A stretch of 64,000 nucleotides of DNA from Micromussa lordhowensis (lineage: Eukaryota; Cnidaria; Anthozoa; Scleractinia; Lobophylliidae). The notes below the pieces were generated by a model. The model searched no databases and had not been told where the DNA came from. It saw only the letters and a list, made by a program, of their open reading frames with translations. The stretch lies in the NCBI GenBank assembly GCA_964020085.1, contig OZ026597.1, positions 6,331,394 to 6,395,393 on the forward strand, read 5' to 3'. Both the position numbers and the translations under genes were made by a program. Within the stretch, counting starts at the first letter, position 1. Every line of letters starts with the position of its first letter. This document shows, piece by piece, positions 48,258-60,483 of the stretch.

Positions 48258-48750
48258 TATTTATACATACATGTAAACGTCATTTTAAGGCGTAAATATC
48301 CCTCTTATTTTTCTACTAGTCATCTTTAGTGTAAACATTGAACTCACCGCGACAAGTTTTGTTTAATTTATTCATTCATTCCTGGAATGGCGTCGATTAG
48401 GTTTTTTAATTTTCATTTGGTGTATTTTTAATTATTTTTCGAATGTTAGTTTTGTAAACAAACGTCATTGTATAAGGACAACCATTACTATAGTCAGTAG
48501 GTAATGACGTGTCATTTCATATTGTCCTCATTGAGTTATTGTTAAGAGGATTCTCATGTACTTGAATGTCCTAAGAAAACTTTGTCATAAAGTTAAGTAG
48601 TTAGGTTGGTTTTTACTTTGTGTTGAGTAAAGTAAGAAGTGTATTAAGAAATATTTAAAGAGCAACTGTTTGACCTGTTACAAGACCGTTATTTTAAGCA
48701 GTTATTTGCAAGTCAGGTGGTGGGTTTCAGCCAATGAAAAGAAAGAAAAA
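48258..48750. other. ZNF4 3' flank
   Basis: Colinear with 22741-23225. No gene. Confidence 0.6.
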
Positions 48751-49552
48751 ATTATATACCACTTATTAACCGAGAGTGAGGTCATTACAGGGAAATCTCG
48801 GACCGAGGCCTTTATGTATTGACCGAGCGACAGCGAGGTCAATACATCAAGGCTGAGGTCTGAGATTTCCCTGTAATGACCGAACGGACGAGGTTAATAA
48901 GTTGTTTATTATATGGCCTTTTTTAGCGCTGGAAAAAACCGGAAGCGCTTTCCAATATCCGTTTGCGCGCGCGAGAGATCATTCGAGGCCACGTTCACTG
49001 AACAGAGAAAGCCCTGGCCGTGCGATCGAAACCAGAAGGGACAGTAAAAACAGTTACTTTGAAAATGAGGTAATTTTTGCCTTTATTACGCCAAGATCTA
49101 GGTCAAATTTAACATTGAATTTTTTTTGCTGCTGAGCGGGCATTATTTTCTTGTAATGACCGGGCATTATAAAAAAAAAAAATTCAATGTTAAATTTGAC
49201 CTAGATCTTGGCGTAATAAAGGCAAAAATTACCTCATTTTCAAAGTAACTGTTTTTACTGTCCCTTCTGGTTTCGATCGCACGGCCAGGGCTTTCTCTGT
49301 TCAGTGAACGTGGCCTCGAATGATCTCTCTCGCGCGCAAACGGATATTGGAAAGCGCTTCCGGTTTTTTTCCAGCGCTAAAAAAGGCCATATAATAAACA
49401 ACTTTTTAACCTCGTCCGTTCGGTCATTACAGGGAAATCTCAGACCTCAGCCTTGATGTATTGACGTCGCTGTCGCTCGGTCAATACATCAAGGCCTCGG
49501 TCCGAGATTTCCCTGTAATGACCTCACTCTCGGTTAATAAGTGGTATATAAT
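48751..49552. mobile_element. Near-perfect 802-bp palindrome (foldback element)
   Basis: Arms 48751-49128 and 49171-49552 are inverted copies over about 380 bases with few mismatches (termini ATTATATACCACTTATTAAC and complement). The loop of about 42 bases contains GCGGGCATTATTTTCTTGTA. Each arm contains a subterminal smaller inverted repeat (GACCGAGCGACAGCGAGGTC region). The first segmental copy has unrelated sequence of about 90 bases here. No transposase; a 77-codon frame in the left arm is not conserved as protein. Confidence 0.88.
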
Positions 49553-50450
49553 GGTCTGCTCATGTGTAACATCGTCTAAATGTGGTTTGCTGCACATAAT
49601 ATTCAGCCCATGCAAATTTGTAACCACACTTTTTTTATGAAAATAGCAGATTGGTTCCTTGAGCTGCAAGAGAGTGATTTGACATCTTAAGTTGATGAAA
49701 ACAAACTCGGTGATCAAATGATAAAACATTTTTTGTACCCAGTTATTGCAAACTATGGTGATTTGTCAATGTCTTGCAGGTCATTTGGTTGCCTCAGCCT
49801 TCGGCTTTAATTGGCAAACAATTCATTTGCTGGCCACTTACAAATCACCATATTTTGCAAACCTTTGAGCAGTAAATAAATGGTTAATTAATGCAGGTCA
49901 TTACGTGTCTATTCTTTCTATGACACCTTTGCTCTTGACAAAAGCAAATACCAAATAATATATGTTAATAATAAACTTACAAAAGAAATAAATTCACCCA
50001 TAAAAAACGAAGCACTTTTTCTGCACAACAATCTGCAGATCCACACTGCTTGTGATTCCCCCAATCCCAGGGCAGTGAATTTTTTTGGTCCAGTAAAAGC
50101 TAAGTTTTCCGACGGCTGAAGTAATACACCCTCTCCCCCTCCCCCAATTTTTTTTTTTTTGCCTTATTAACTCCACACGCGTGTGATGTTGCATACAACT
50201 CCCATCCACGCTTTACATAGAGTGAGTAACATTTTATATTTATATAAGATGTTTGGATCACACACCAGCGAATTGGAGTACAATAATTTCATTTAAGAGA
50301 CAAACTTGATATCAGTGAAATCATCGATATCCTCACTAGTGAGGATATGGAAAATATGCCACTCGAGTCCCGGATGTGGTTTCGTATGAATTTTACGAGT
50401 AGTGTATTTTCCAGAACACTCGTGTCTATATAATCATGGATTATAAAACG
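49553..50450. other. Repeat DNA matching 23300-23790, with insertion
   Basis: 49553-49940 and 50185-50220 match the ZNF2 3' region; about 49950-50180 is an insertion with a T run and no recognised family. The foldback (49735-49850) is a member of the family at 23510. 50280-50450 has a small palindrome (ATCCTCACTAGTGAGGAT). This is the right limit of the segmental similarity. Confidence 0.55.
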
Positions 50451-52400
50451 TTATTGACTGCATGTGACGTGATGTTCGTTTAAATAAACACACAAAAGTG
50501 CCAGGCTTTGCTGAGTGCAACCTTGTCCCCATATTCTCTCCCTTCCTTGTTGCAGAGGAGAAAGAGCCTGCGAACTTCCCGCCTTTGTCCCGCGTCCGCG
50601 CTGACAGGCAAACTTCATGGAGTGGGTTCCAGTGTTATGTCTGTAATGGCGGCTTCCATGTGACCTGCACATTGTCGCTGATTTATAAAGGTAAGGGAGT
50701 CTATAAGGATGGTTTTTTTATGTGAAGCAAATCTTAATGATACATAGGAAATGGCGTAGTTCTTTTTACTACCGTAAGTAAACTTCCGAAAGTAACGACC
50801 TCCCGAAAGTAGCGTCCGAAAATTGTGGCTAAATCCCGAATGTAGCGAGCCCTCCGAAAGTAACGAGCCCAAATTTTCAACAAGAGAAAGGAAGGTACTA
50901 ACAGGAATTTTGTATCATTTCAGTACGTGCGTATAAAAAGGGACGTTTCTCCAAACTTAATTTGAAAACTTGACGAACGCACTGCGACATTGTTAATTAT
51001 AAGATAGATAGGACCGTGCGCGCGATCTGAATGGTCGAAAAGCCATGTTTCATCAGAGTATGGAACATACATGTAGAGGAAGTGTGTTTCATTGTTTTTC
51101 GCCACGTTACCTCTATAGGGGAGATATTTGTTTACAAACATTGTTTTTGTTATTTAAATGTTCAAAACGTTAAACAAAAGAATTCTTTGTTTCACCAGCC
51201 AATAGTTTTCTGGTTGGCATATTAATAACAATAGGTGAAGTCACTGATATTTTTGCTATACCTCTATATCTCTTTTTAAAGCAATTGAAGAAGCCTAAGC
51301 TGTATTACACATAAAACATGATGATGTGTTCTCAAACGCCTGTCGTGTTTTATCACAGTGTACACTGTAATCATAGTTAGTATGCTGTAATACACTCCTT
51401 AGGCTTCTTTATTTGTTAATTAAAGCATTTCAGAAACAGTTTGCGGTATCTGACTAGCTTTCCTGCTGGCTACTGACAATACAGTCTACATGTAGGTGTG
51501 AGGAGCCAACCCATGTGGCAGCAACATAGCTTTAAACTGGAATGTACCAACTTCGCAGGGTTGTCGCTAAGCGCCGGCTGCCGGCTAAATTCGCCGGCTG
51601 AGAAAGAGGTGATCGCCGGCTGGATTTTGGCAAGCGATCACTCGGTAAAGAACAACGAACGGTTTTTAGATTGCGCACGTACAATCATTTGATATCTGAA
51701 CCATATCGAGCCGTCTAAATCAACTAAATGAAAAGCTTTGAATAAATTTCTGAGTACCTTGAGTATCAGCGGCACTCTAATGAGTAAAGAAATTGAAAAA
51801 AAAATTTTGAGCACTTGTTTATCATGTTCTCTTTCCTTGTACTGCGTCAGCCATCTTGTAAACGCGAAGCTTGGTAACCGCGCATCACAGGCGATGGGAA
51901 AGATTAGGACGAATTTTGTTCCGGGTCTCTGGCGAAAAAATGGCGACCGGCTTATGAAAATCTCAAACCGGGAGACTATTTTCTTAGCTACAACCCTGAC
52001 TTCGTATAACATTTTTTGCTCCCCGAAAGTCACGACCCCCTGAAAGTAACAAGCCCCAAAGGCTGCTTATTCCAATAGTAAGGAGGCTCATTGCATTCGG
52101 GAGTTTAGAGTAAGTGAACTCAAGGTTTCTGACATACATGTATTCCTTCACCACTTTGTGATGTGGAAGATTAAAACTACACAATGTAGTGATTAGATGG
52201 TAAAATGCAGACTGCAGACCTTTTAATTAGCTCTCAATGATGCAAAGGGTAACACAATTTAGTTAAAAAGTCTATAGTCTGCAGACTACATTTTACCCTC
52301 AGCCTGCATTTTACCACTGGTCCTCAGTCCACACTGTGTTTTACACTGACCAGTTTAAATTTGGTTTACACAAGTGTCATATCACTGTTTGAAAGCTGGT
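50451..52400. other. Intergenic DNA with small inverted repeats
   Basis: 50600-50690 is a diverged member of the CTGTAATGGCGGCTTCCATG segment. 50780-50870 and 52015-52055 contain degenerate CCGAAAGTAACGA repeats. 51287-51411 is a foldback (GAAGAAGCCTAAG / CTTAGGCTTCTT). 51565-51610 repeats CGCCGGCTG. 52198-52300 is a foldback around AGTCTGCAGACT. No coding region supported. Confidence 0.5.
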
Positions 52401-53418
52401 AATAGTTAGTTGACACTAAGCTACCCCTGATGTAGGTATACATGTAGGATATTTAAAGTGCAGTGAAAAGTTCTTGTTAATTTTTGCATGAGCCAAATTG
52501 TCTTTCCCAGCTTCAACTAACAGGATACACAAACATTTTTTTCCTTTAATTTGGGAAATGTTAAATGTTCTTTGGTTTAATGGCTTTATCAACTTTTCAA
52601 AATGGTGGGTGGGAGAATACCCTTGGCAAGGCTGAACTAACACCCTTTCTGATTGGTCCATTCATATGACCAGGCTGATTGGTTTAATATAATCCTAAAG
52701 AAATATGGTGGACATGGCCAGTTTTTTCAACAAATAAGAAAGGGCTATAGGAGGTTGTATTACAGTTCAATTCAAGTGATGTTGAATCAGATTGTCGTTT
52801 ATGATTTAAAAGGTGAATCTTTTCCATTAGATTTTAATTTACAACATGTAACCAATATAGTAGAAGGACATGTAGAAATAAACTCAGGAAAATATAAATA
52901 ATGAGCATGGGGTTTAAGCTTTTATTAAAAAAACAGATCTGTGACAGCTAGCAAGCTGCTGCTTGTCACAAGCAGCCTTGTGTGCTGTTTTTTTCTGTTC
53001 TATATTTCTGCACAATTAGATTTTTTGCATACAGAAACAAAGTACAGCTATTGAAGGATGAGAGACTTGCTCAAACAAAAACTGCCAGGCATTATGATTT
53101 GCCAAAAATCAGCAATACATGCACATACCACAATCTGTCATTAACAGTTGCTTGACTGCAAGTCACATTAGATCAACAACATGATGGTGTTGTTACACCA
53201 TCCCCACTTAGTGTTTTTAAAAGTAACCTTAAGACATTTTTGTTTAGGTCAGCATTTTAATGTATTTTTAATATATTTCATTTTTATTTCCTATTTGTTA
53301 ATAACTTTACTGGTATATATTTTTCTTATTTAGTCTTCAAGTAATTTATTGTAAGTGTTTTGCATGACCCATGTTGATAGCAGCTGTTATAACTGAAATG
53401 GTCATCCTGCATAAATGT

Positions 53419-53449
<31 letters not shown>

Positions 53450-53644
53450 TTCATTCAACTGTTATTGATCAGATAATGCTATAAAAATTAATAATTTTTA
53501 TTATTATTATCAAGCATTGTCATGTAACAAGATATACTTAATTAATATTTCACCAAGTATCCTATTTTAGATTTTTGGACACCCTTATATTTTGTTACTC
53601 TTGAGCAACCTATTGCCTTTGACAAAACCTTTGGGGAGAGTGCC
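52401..53644. other. AT-rich intergenic DNA
   Basis: No gene is supported. 53418-53452 is a (TTTA)n microsatellite. Open frames here lack domain signals. Confidence 0.5.
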
Positions 53645-53905
53645 AGCTACTCATCTCTGTATCAAGCAGTCCTGGTTCAAGCGCTGGCCTGGGACATTGT
53701 GTTGTGTTCTTGGGCAAGACACTTTACTCCCACAGTGCCTCCCTCCACCCAGGTGTATAACTTGGTGCCGGTGAACTTAATGCTGCGGGTAACCCTGCGA
53801 TGGACTAGCATTCCATCCAGGAGGGAGTAGACATTCTAGTCGCTTCATGCTACAGAAACAGAGATAAGCGTCGGCCTGATGGGCCACTTGGCTTGTGTGC
53901 CAAAT
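53645..53905 (+). mobile_element. tRNA-derived SINE, diverged copy
   Basis: Keeps the GGTTCAAGC B-box remnant, CTTGGGCAAGACACTTTACT and GCGATGGACTAGCAT body motifs, but lacks the A-box part and differs at the 3' end. Older than the copies at 1713 and 60484. Confidence 0.8.
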
Positions 53906-54373
53906 ATACGTTTACCATTGCTGGAGTGGTTCAGATACAAAATGTGAGCTACATTGAGCAATGGTTTCCAAAGGTAACCTTCGACCAATCATAGCTCACA
54001 TTGGTTACCCAATCTATCCCAGAGTTCCTAGTGCCAAAGGTGACCTTTAATCCTCCCAAAGTCTCTGTCAAGAGCAATTACATGTAGTTTAAAATGATTT
54101 GTGAGGTTTTGGTGTTCGTGGGAATGGATCAACAATGTGTGATCCCGGATAATGCCTATTTTCCCCACAGAAGGGACTCTCCGATTTCCAATCCCCATGA
54201 GGAATATGCCTATTTTCTCAAGAATAATAATATTTATACCAACTGTACCGTCCAGTATTTCAATACCAAAGAACAGAATGCAAATTTGTCATTACCTGAA
54301 TGAGCTAGCTCTAAAATCCCTTTGATTTCTACATTTACATGGCTTGTATTAATGTTTTTTGTTAATATTTAAG
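53906..54373. other. Region upstream of the multi-exon gene
   Basis: Contains an inverted pair AATGTGAGCTACATTGAG / CTCACATTGGTTACC (53940-54008). A 69-codon frame at 54094-54303 has no splice sites that join it convincingly to the next exon. The true first exon of the downstream gene is not identified. Confidence 0.4.
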
Positions 54374-57300
54374 GGTGACAACAAGGCTCAAGAATCTTCC
54401 CCAAGTATGCATGTAGATAGTTTCAGTGCAAAAGAGATGCTCCAAAAGTGTTTGTCACAAAAGAAGCGTACCAAAGCTCAACTTTACTTCAGGGTATGCA
54501 ATGCTTTTTTCTTGAAACTTTATTGTATGTGTCATGATCTTACCATGTTAAAAGGACCTACAACCCATAGGATAATATTTTTCCTCAAAGACGATAACCA
54601 GTTTGTGTTCCTTCTTTTTATACATGTATGTTTTGTTTTGGAAATTCCTGACTGCGTTGTTGTTATCTTTAGAATTTGATGAGAGACTGTGCTCGTGAGG
54701 CACAAATATGGCAGAAGGCGTATCCATTGCCATCTATTCCAGATGAAAGACTGCGAAAGTTTTTTGAATTAGTAAGTATGGTTCACAGCTTTCAACTGAA
54801 GTCAGCTACTTCCCAAATAATCACCACCTACATGTACCTTCAACAATGCTTAAACTTGTTCTGCATCTGGTCACCTAATAAATTTATCAAAAATAACCCA
54901 ATGTGAGGAAATTACACTTTACCTACAGAAGATCGTCTGTAGCTGAACATTATTTGAAAGTTATTTACCTATTAAATGCACCTTTAACAAAAAGCCTGTA
55001 CATGTACGGTTTAATAAACAGATTAACACAGCTGCTCCACAGTTAGTTGTTTACCAATCAGAGGTCAGAATGGCCCTTGGGCAAGCTTTGCAGAACAGGC
55101 GGAAATATCAGAATGACCTAAAGATTGGAAAGAGAACAACCAAGAGCAGGTAGTTAACTGTAGGTTGTACACCTCCTGATGTTTGGTAAGTTCAATAGCT
55201 TAAGTGTAGTGGACTTTTCTGTTTGACATTTCCACTTAAACGACTGTCTCCATTTCCTCCAAGTGGGCAAGTAATCCATTTGAATTCAAGACAAGTGAAA
55301 ATGTCAACAAAATTACTGCCATTTTTTTAAACAACAACCTCTATAAGGTATTTCAGGTATTGCACTCTGACATGTCAACTGTATGAAATCTCGGCCAATA
55401 TTTCTTCGAAACTATGTGTAGTTGCCAACCATTATTTTTTTCCCTTGTCCTTGCCTTGTCTTTGTATTATTGTCATTCCAGGAAACAATGCAAAGAGGTT
55501 GAAACCAGTACTGTGACCACAAAAAAGTTGCTTGTAAGAAATGTGCAGACAGGAGATCACAGTAAGAGGACAGACCTCAACGGCAGCTGGTAATGAACAT
55601 TTTTTCTTGCTATACACAATGTACAAATGTAACAGGACGTGACAACTCTAAGAAGGCCTGTTTTGGGAGGAAAACAAAATAATTCTGGTGATCTGGGGAT
55701 TTTTTGAGGAATTGAAAGGCTCAGGAAATGTTCAGGAAAACATGCCAAGGTAATGATTATAGTCAAAATTTCTGGAAGTTTGTAATTTTTGTGAGGGTTT
55801 CCTGACAAAACTGGGATGATATTTCAAATGTTCAAGTAGACCTTCATTTATATACAATGTACCCACACTGGTGGTGGTGCTACAGATCCTTTGCCTGCCA
55901 TCTTAGAGATTGTTTTAAAGTTGTTACCTGACATGGTAGACGTGTTGGATGCCAATTTTATAAATGTAAAAACTGTGGTAAACATAGCATTAATATTTTC
56001 TACTATTGTTATTAAAAGCAATGACTCTAACTCTGTCAAGAGGAATGAAAACAGCTGTATTCAGGATGGTGGCAATGAATTGCCATTTTGTCATGGGTAA
56101 GTTAGAGAGTATTAGAACTTTGATCAATATTGTGATGGTCTTTTATCCATGCCTCCTTCCTGCATACCAATACACCCTAAAATGATTATTTTTTGTTAAT
56201 CAACAGAGATGAAGTTGTCGTATACAAAACGGCAGCAAAGGTGTACAAACAAGCCCAGGCCAGTTACCTTGGTCCAAAGGATACCAGCGATGCAAATGGT
56301 AAGTGAACACGTTGTATGTTCACTTAAAGTGCATATGACATGAAAAGTAATTGCTGCATATTTGAAAAGCTTTTTAAAATACAGAAGCATGGCATTTTCC
56401 TTTTTGGAATATGTTTTTTCATTTTTGAGATATTGACGTTTTTGTATTATGCAAATTAAGAAATTGATGATGTCATGAGGTCTGCAACTAAAATGATAAA
56501 ATACTGAATAAAGAATATCTCTTGAAATATTGAAACAGTGTTCTTAAAACTTGACACCAGAAATGCTCATCACAAAAGAACCAAAATGATGCCTTTTGCT
56601 GTTGCCATGATAACATTTTTGCCACTGGTCCTGTCTTAATTAAAACTGAAATTCCCAGTTTTTGTCTTAACCAAGGGCCATCCACTCTAGCCAATCTAAT
56701 GATGAGAGTTACGAAAATATGGGAACCATGTATGTTCCAAGCAGGACCCTCCGTCCCACTTTAAAGGCTTGAAAATGAGGATATTTGGTTTTTGACAGAA
56801 AGAGATTGGAGTCAAGAGAGTTTCCATGCCAATGACACTATGGGTGATTCTTTTGCGATATACATTTCTGGTGCCAAGTTTTAAGAACAGTGCTTCAATA
56901 TTTATAGAGATATTCCTTATTCAGTATTTCAGGGATCGCGTTAATGCAGAAATCATGCAGTTTTAAGCAAAAAAATGCCAGAAAATACAGCATCAAAATT
57001 TTAATGCGTCCCAGGACGCAAGATGTTGACTTGAAGAACTCACTCCACTTACTTTGAATGTTGAATAGATTTCGCTGTTTGAGTGACGTAAAAAATTTTG
57101 GAACAAAGCTAAGCGACTTCACATCGTGGCAGCCATATTGAATTTAACTACAGAAAGGGGACTGGAGACTATTTACACATCCGGGAAACTTGAATGTTTG
57201 ATCGGTCAAGTGGGCACTGAACAGTGTAAAGGGAGGAAGACATAATTAGTTTTTAGACAAATGGCTGAAAGAGTTTGAAATCGTGCATTTTTACGCCAAA

Positions 57301-58585
57301 AAATGCCAGAAAATGCAGCATCAAAATTTTAATGCGTCCTAGGACGCAAGATGTTGACTTGAAGAACTCACTCCACTTACTTTGAATGTTGAATAGATTT
57401 TGCTGTTTGAGTGACGTAAAAAATTTTCGAACAAAGCTACATGTAAGCGACTTCACATCGTGGCGGCCATATTGAATTTAACTACAGAAAGGGGACTGGA
57501 GACGATTAACACATCCGGGAAACTTGAATGTTTGATCGGTCAAGTGGGCACTGAACCGTGAAAAGAGAGGAAGACATAATTAGTTTTTAGACAAATGGCT
57601 GAAAGAGTTTGGATGGCTACAAACAAGAGGATCGGGCGATGATATACATGTATCAATGATTTGTAAGGATTGCACAAAAGCTGGAAAGAAGAATGCTTTC
57701 ACGAGTGGATGCAAAAATTTCCAAAGATCGGCGCTTGTTTGTCACATGAGTTCGGCAAATGATCACACGTTAGTCAAAAGTTGGGTTTTCAATACTTACA
57801 TGTACATTGCCTAAAGAAGCGAAAAAAAGGCAATAAAGCTTAGTGAACAGTATGACAGTAATTTGCCAGTCACTCTTTCACATAACAACAACACTAACAA
57901 TTTCTTGGAGGGGGAGGGGGGGGGATGCAGGGTCGCCAAGATTTTAGGACACACCCAAAATGCTTGGGACCCCAATTTGACCAGACATGCGGGTACGAGG
58001 ACCCAGAATGAAAAATCCTAGTGCCATCCCTGGACTATCTTACCATTTTACATGTAAATGTAGTTGCAAAGCTCATGACATTATCACTTTCCTAATTTGC
58101 ATAATATAAAAGTGTCAATATCTCAAATGAAAAAAGATATTTCGAAAGGAAAATGCCATTCTTCTGTATTTTCAAAAGCCTTTAAAATATGGGGCTTTTA
58201 TTTTTCATGTCATATACATAAATTTCAGATACTACAGGGTATGTCCATTTGACAAAAGTTTTGTGTTACATGTAAATAGTTCTTTCAAGTGCTTCTGTGA
58301 AAAAATAACCTCTGTCCTATCTAATTCATTATCAGTAGCTGGTTGGTGCAAGAAGAAAACTGTTGTTTACTTTTTAAAAATATCTCTGTCCATTCCTGAG
58401 ATTTTCATGTTTTTAAATACGAAAATTTGCTACATGTAAAGAGATCAAATAATTATCTGATTTTTGTAGATATGTATTCACTGGCGGAGTTGAGTAAAAA
58501 ATGTCCAACTTATCAAGATGAGGAAATTACACTACATGTACCAGCCGAAACAACCGAAGGGCACACCACTTTCAGTCAGCTTGTG
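54374..58585 (+). CDS. Multi-exon gene, function not recognised (partial)
   Basis: Seven exons with GT/AG borders: 54374-54493, 54673-54771, 55022-55149, 55482-55589, 56019-56096, 56207-56298 and 58470-58585. Intron phases are 0, 0, 2, 2, 2 and 1, every junction restores the frame, and all 247 codons are open. Landmarks: KEMLQKCLSQKKRTKAQLYF (exon 1), DCAREAQIWQKAYPLPSIPD (exon 2), a basic stretch NRRKYQNDLKIGKRTTKSR (exon 3), QDGGNELPFCHG-DEVVVYKT (exons 5-6), SLAELSKKCPTYQDEEITLH (exon 7). Exon 7 ends in phase 0 at GTAAAT, so more coding sequence should follow; the start codon is also not found. No family is recognised. The basic exon 3 would suit a nuclear protein, but this is a guess. Unlike the rest of the window, the exons are single copy. 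Confidence 0.65.
56324..58225. mobile_element. Composite TIR element in intron 6
   Basis: The left end TTAAAGTGCATATGACATGA and the right end (TTTTTCATGTCATATACAT) are imperfect inverted repeats, and similarity extends inwards over about 80 bases (ACAGAAGCATGGCATTTTCC). The ends resemble those of the TTAA-flanked element at 13688. Within it, about 56940-57240 and 57275-57600 are tandem duplicates (ACGCAAGATGTTGACTTGAA in each), and 56480-56560 is inverted relative to 56880-56940. It probably entered the intron after the gene was established. Confidence 0.65.
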
Positions 58586-58687
58586 GTAAATATTTAGGGT
58601 ATAATATTTACATGGAGGGTATACATGTACATATTAGAGAATGGACCGGATGTGTACTTGCAGTTAATCCAAGATTCAACAAGCACA

Positions 58688-58844
58688 TAGACCCTTTGCA
58701 TAAATGGCATTTGAATAACAATATTTGATACATCCTTAGCCTCGTGCTCATGTTTTCAGACAAAGGATTTTTCACATGAATGTGAGGCTTAGGATGTATA
58801 AGTATTGTTATTCAAATTTAAGCACCATTTATGCAAAGGGTCTA
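58688..58844. mobile_element. 157-bp MITE
   Basis: TAGACCCTTTGCATAAATGG and its complement form the ends, with TTGAATAACAATA inverted inside. TA borders suggest a Tc1/mariner-type origin. Lies just after exon 7 of the multi-exon gene. Confidence 0.75.
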
Positions 58845-58899
58845 TTGGTACTCCCTACTGCAATAAGTTGTAGCAAAGCCCTTTTTGCTAAATAAAACT

Positions 58900-59748
58900 G
58901 TTTTTGCTAAAATTATAAAGCTTATTTTGTGGAGAAATTTGCTGCAAAAATGTTTCGATTTGGTTAAATCTTTGATTTTATGTGGCTCCTCAAAGTGCGT
59001 GAGAATACCGCCATTTTGGTTCAAGACCGAGTTAACGGGGCATGGGTTGAGGGCCTGATGTGACGTCAAATCCAAAACAGGATACAACAAATCTGTATTT
59101 CCTCTATGTACTTGTTTTTGTGGGAAAGGCTGGAAAAGTAGTTAAAAAAATGCTAGCCTGGTATGTTTTAGGGAGATGTAGTAACACAACAAACTTGCAG
59201 GAGGTATTACATTTGATACCATACCATCTTATGGAGAGATGATCGTCCCGAAGATAAGAAGTGTACAAAGCGACGGGTTGATTTTGTGGAAGTGAAATAT
59301 GCAAAGTGAATTTGGTGGTCTGTTCCAAGAACTTCGTGTGTTCTAAGCATTTCAAACCAGATTACTTCATTCGATGCCTGGATTTTCAGGGAGAGGAAGG
59401 GATTCTGCTGACTCCTTGGCTTAAGCGACACAAATTGGGGATTGGGATTGGGAATCTGGGACCACTGTTCCATTGATTCATGCAGCTATTGTAAGAATGT
59501 TTTTTTTTTTTGTGAGCAAATGTTCTCTGATGAAACACCTTCTACACTCGTACAAAGACCTAACCAGGACAGCCAAAGCATTTGTTCTGGGTTTGATGTC
59601 ACAGCTTTAACTCTCCCCAGATTCCCCATGCACAGTCCTGAACCATTCGAAACTTGGTTTAGATGCGGCACAAAAATTTGAGGATTTAACCAAAAAAACA
59701 TTTGCGGTAAATTACTCCACAAAATAAGCTTTATTATTTCACCCAAAA
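58900..59748 (+). pseudogene. P-type DNA transposon relic with decayed THAP domain
   Basis: A + strand stretch from about 59150 resembles a THAP zinc-binding DNA-binding domain: GRCSNTTNLQEV, then RDDRPEDKKCTKRRVDFVEV, and in a shifted frame VCSKHFKPDYFIRCLDFQGE and TPWLKRHKLG. The first zinc cysteine is lost, and stop or frame errors occur near 59306-59335, so it is dead. Inverted arms flank it: TTATAAAGCTTATTTTGTGG with TTTGGTTAAATC (58905-58971) and complements (59687-59735). THAP domains are the DNA-binding part of P-element transposases as well as of host THAP proteins; the flanking repeats favour the transposon. The catalytic part is absent. Confidence 0.65.
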
Positions 59749-60483
59749 ACATTTGGGGGTAGGTGCACTTTAATTGAATGCCTTTTTCTTGTCCCTTGCC
59801 ACTACATTGATTATTTATGTTGATTTGAGGTCTCAATTGAATTGATACATAAAGATCTCGTCAGTAAGCATCCAAAAGAGTCTATTAAGCTAAGGGCAAT
59901 GTTAATATTAATGACCTTTTACCACTACCATTGCAACGGATACTTCTTCAGGTTAGCTTAGTTTTCAGATGGAAGACAATCAAATTTGGCAGTGATACCT
60001 GTAATCACTACCAACAGCAGTTTCATAAGATCCTATGAAATATTACATGAAGGACCCATGAATCTTTTTTTTCAGAGCCATGAATACTGCTATTTCCAAT
60101 TTTCATGGGCTCATTGAAACTCATTAATTTTTCATGAAAATTCTTTCATGGCTCATGGAAAACTTTTTCATGGCCATGGAAAGTCGGCAATGATCCAGAA
60201 CTGAATTTAATGGATCTTGAAAATTAATGGTCATGAAAATATTTGTTTGAAAAAAGGAATTGTGAAGTTTTAGTAGGATCAAGACACCATTACTTACATT
60301 CATAATTATTTATATAATAAATTTAGATATATCGATGAAATTGCCTTGGAAGTTGGAAACTGACCAGACATGAATTTAATGGGTCCTGAAAATAATGGCC
60401 ATGGAAGGTCAAATAAAATTATATAAACCCAAATAAAATTTAATAGGTCATGAATTATACACGAATAGATTTCAGTGTTATTT
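59749..60483. other. AT-rich DNA with ATGGCTCATGGAAA-like repeats
   Basis: 60040-60440 contains degenerate direct and inverted repeats around TTTCATGG, TCATGAAAA and GAATTTAATGG. No gene is supported. Confidence 0.5.

Noticed and set aside
48902..49135. 77-codon frame in the left arm of the palindrome
   Set aside because: Lies wholly in a foldback arm, has no recognisable domain and a poly-Phe end.
52653..52901. 82-codon frame as a host exon
   Set aside because: No convincing splice sites or domain; composition fits random AT-rich sequence.
55860..56018. Longer version of exon 5 (PAILEIVLKLLPDMVDVLDAN)
   Set aside because: Protein-like, but the available acceptor before it does not join in phase with exon 4, whereas the acceptor at 56018 does. 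It may be an alternative exon; not included in the model.
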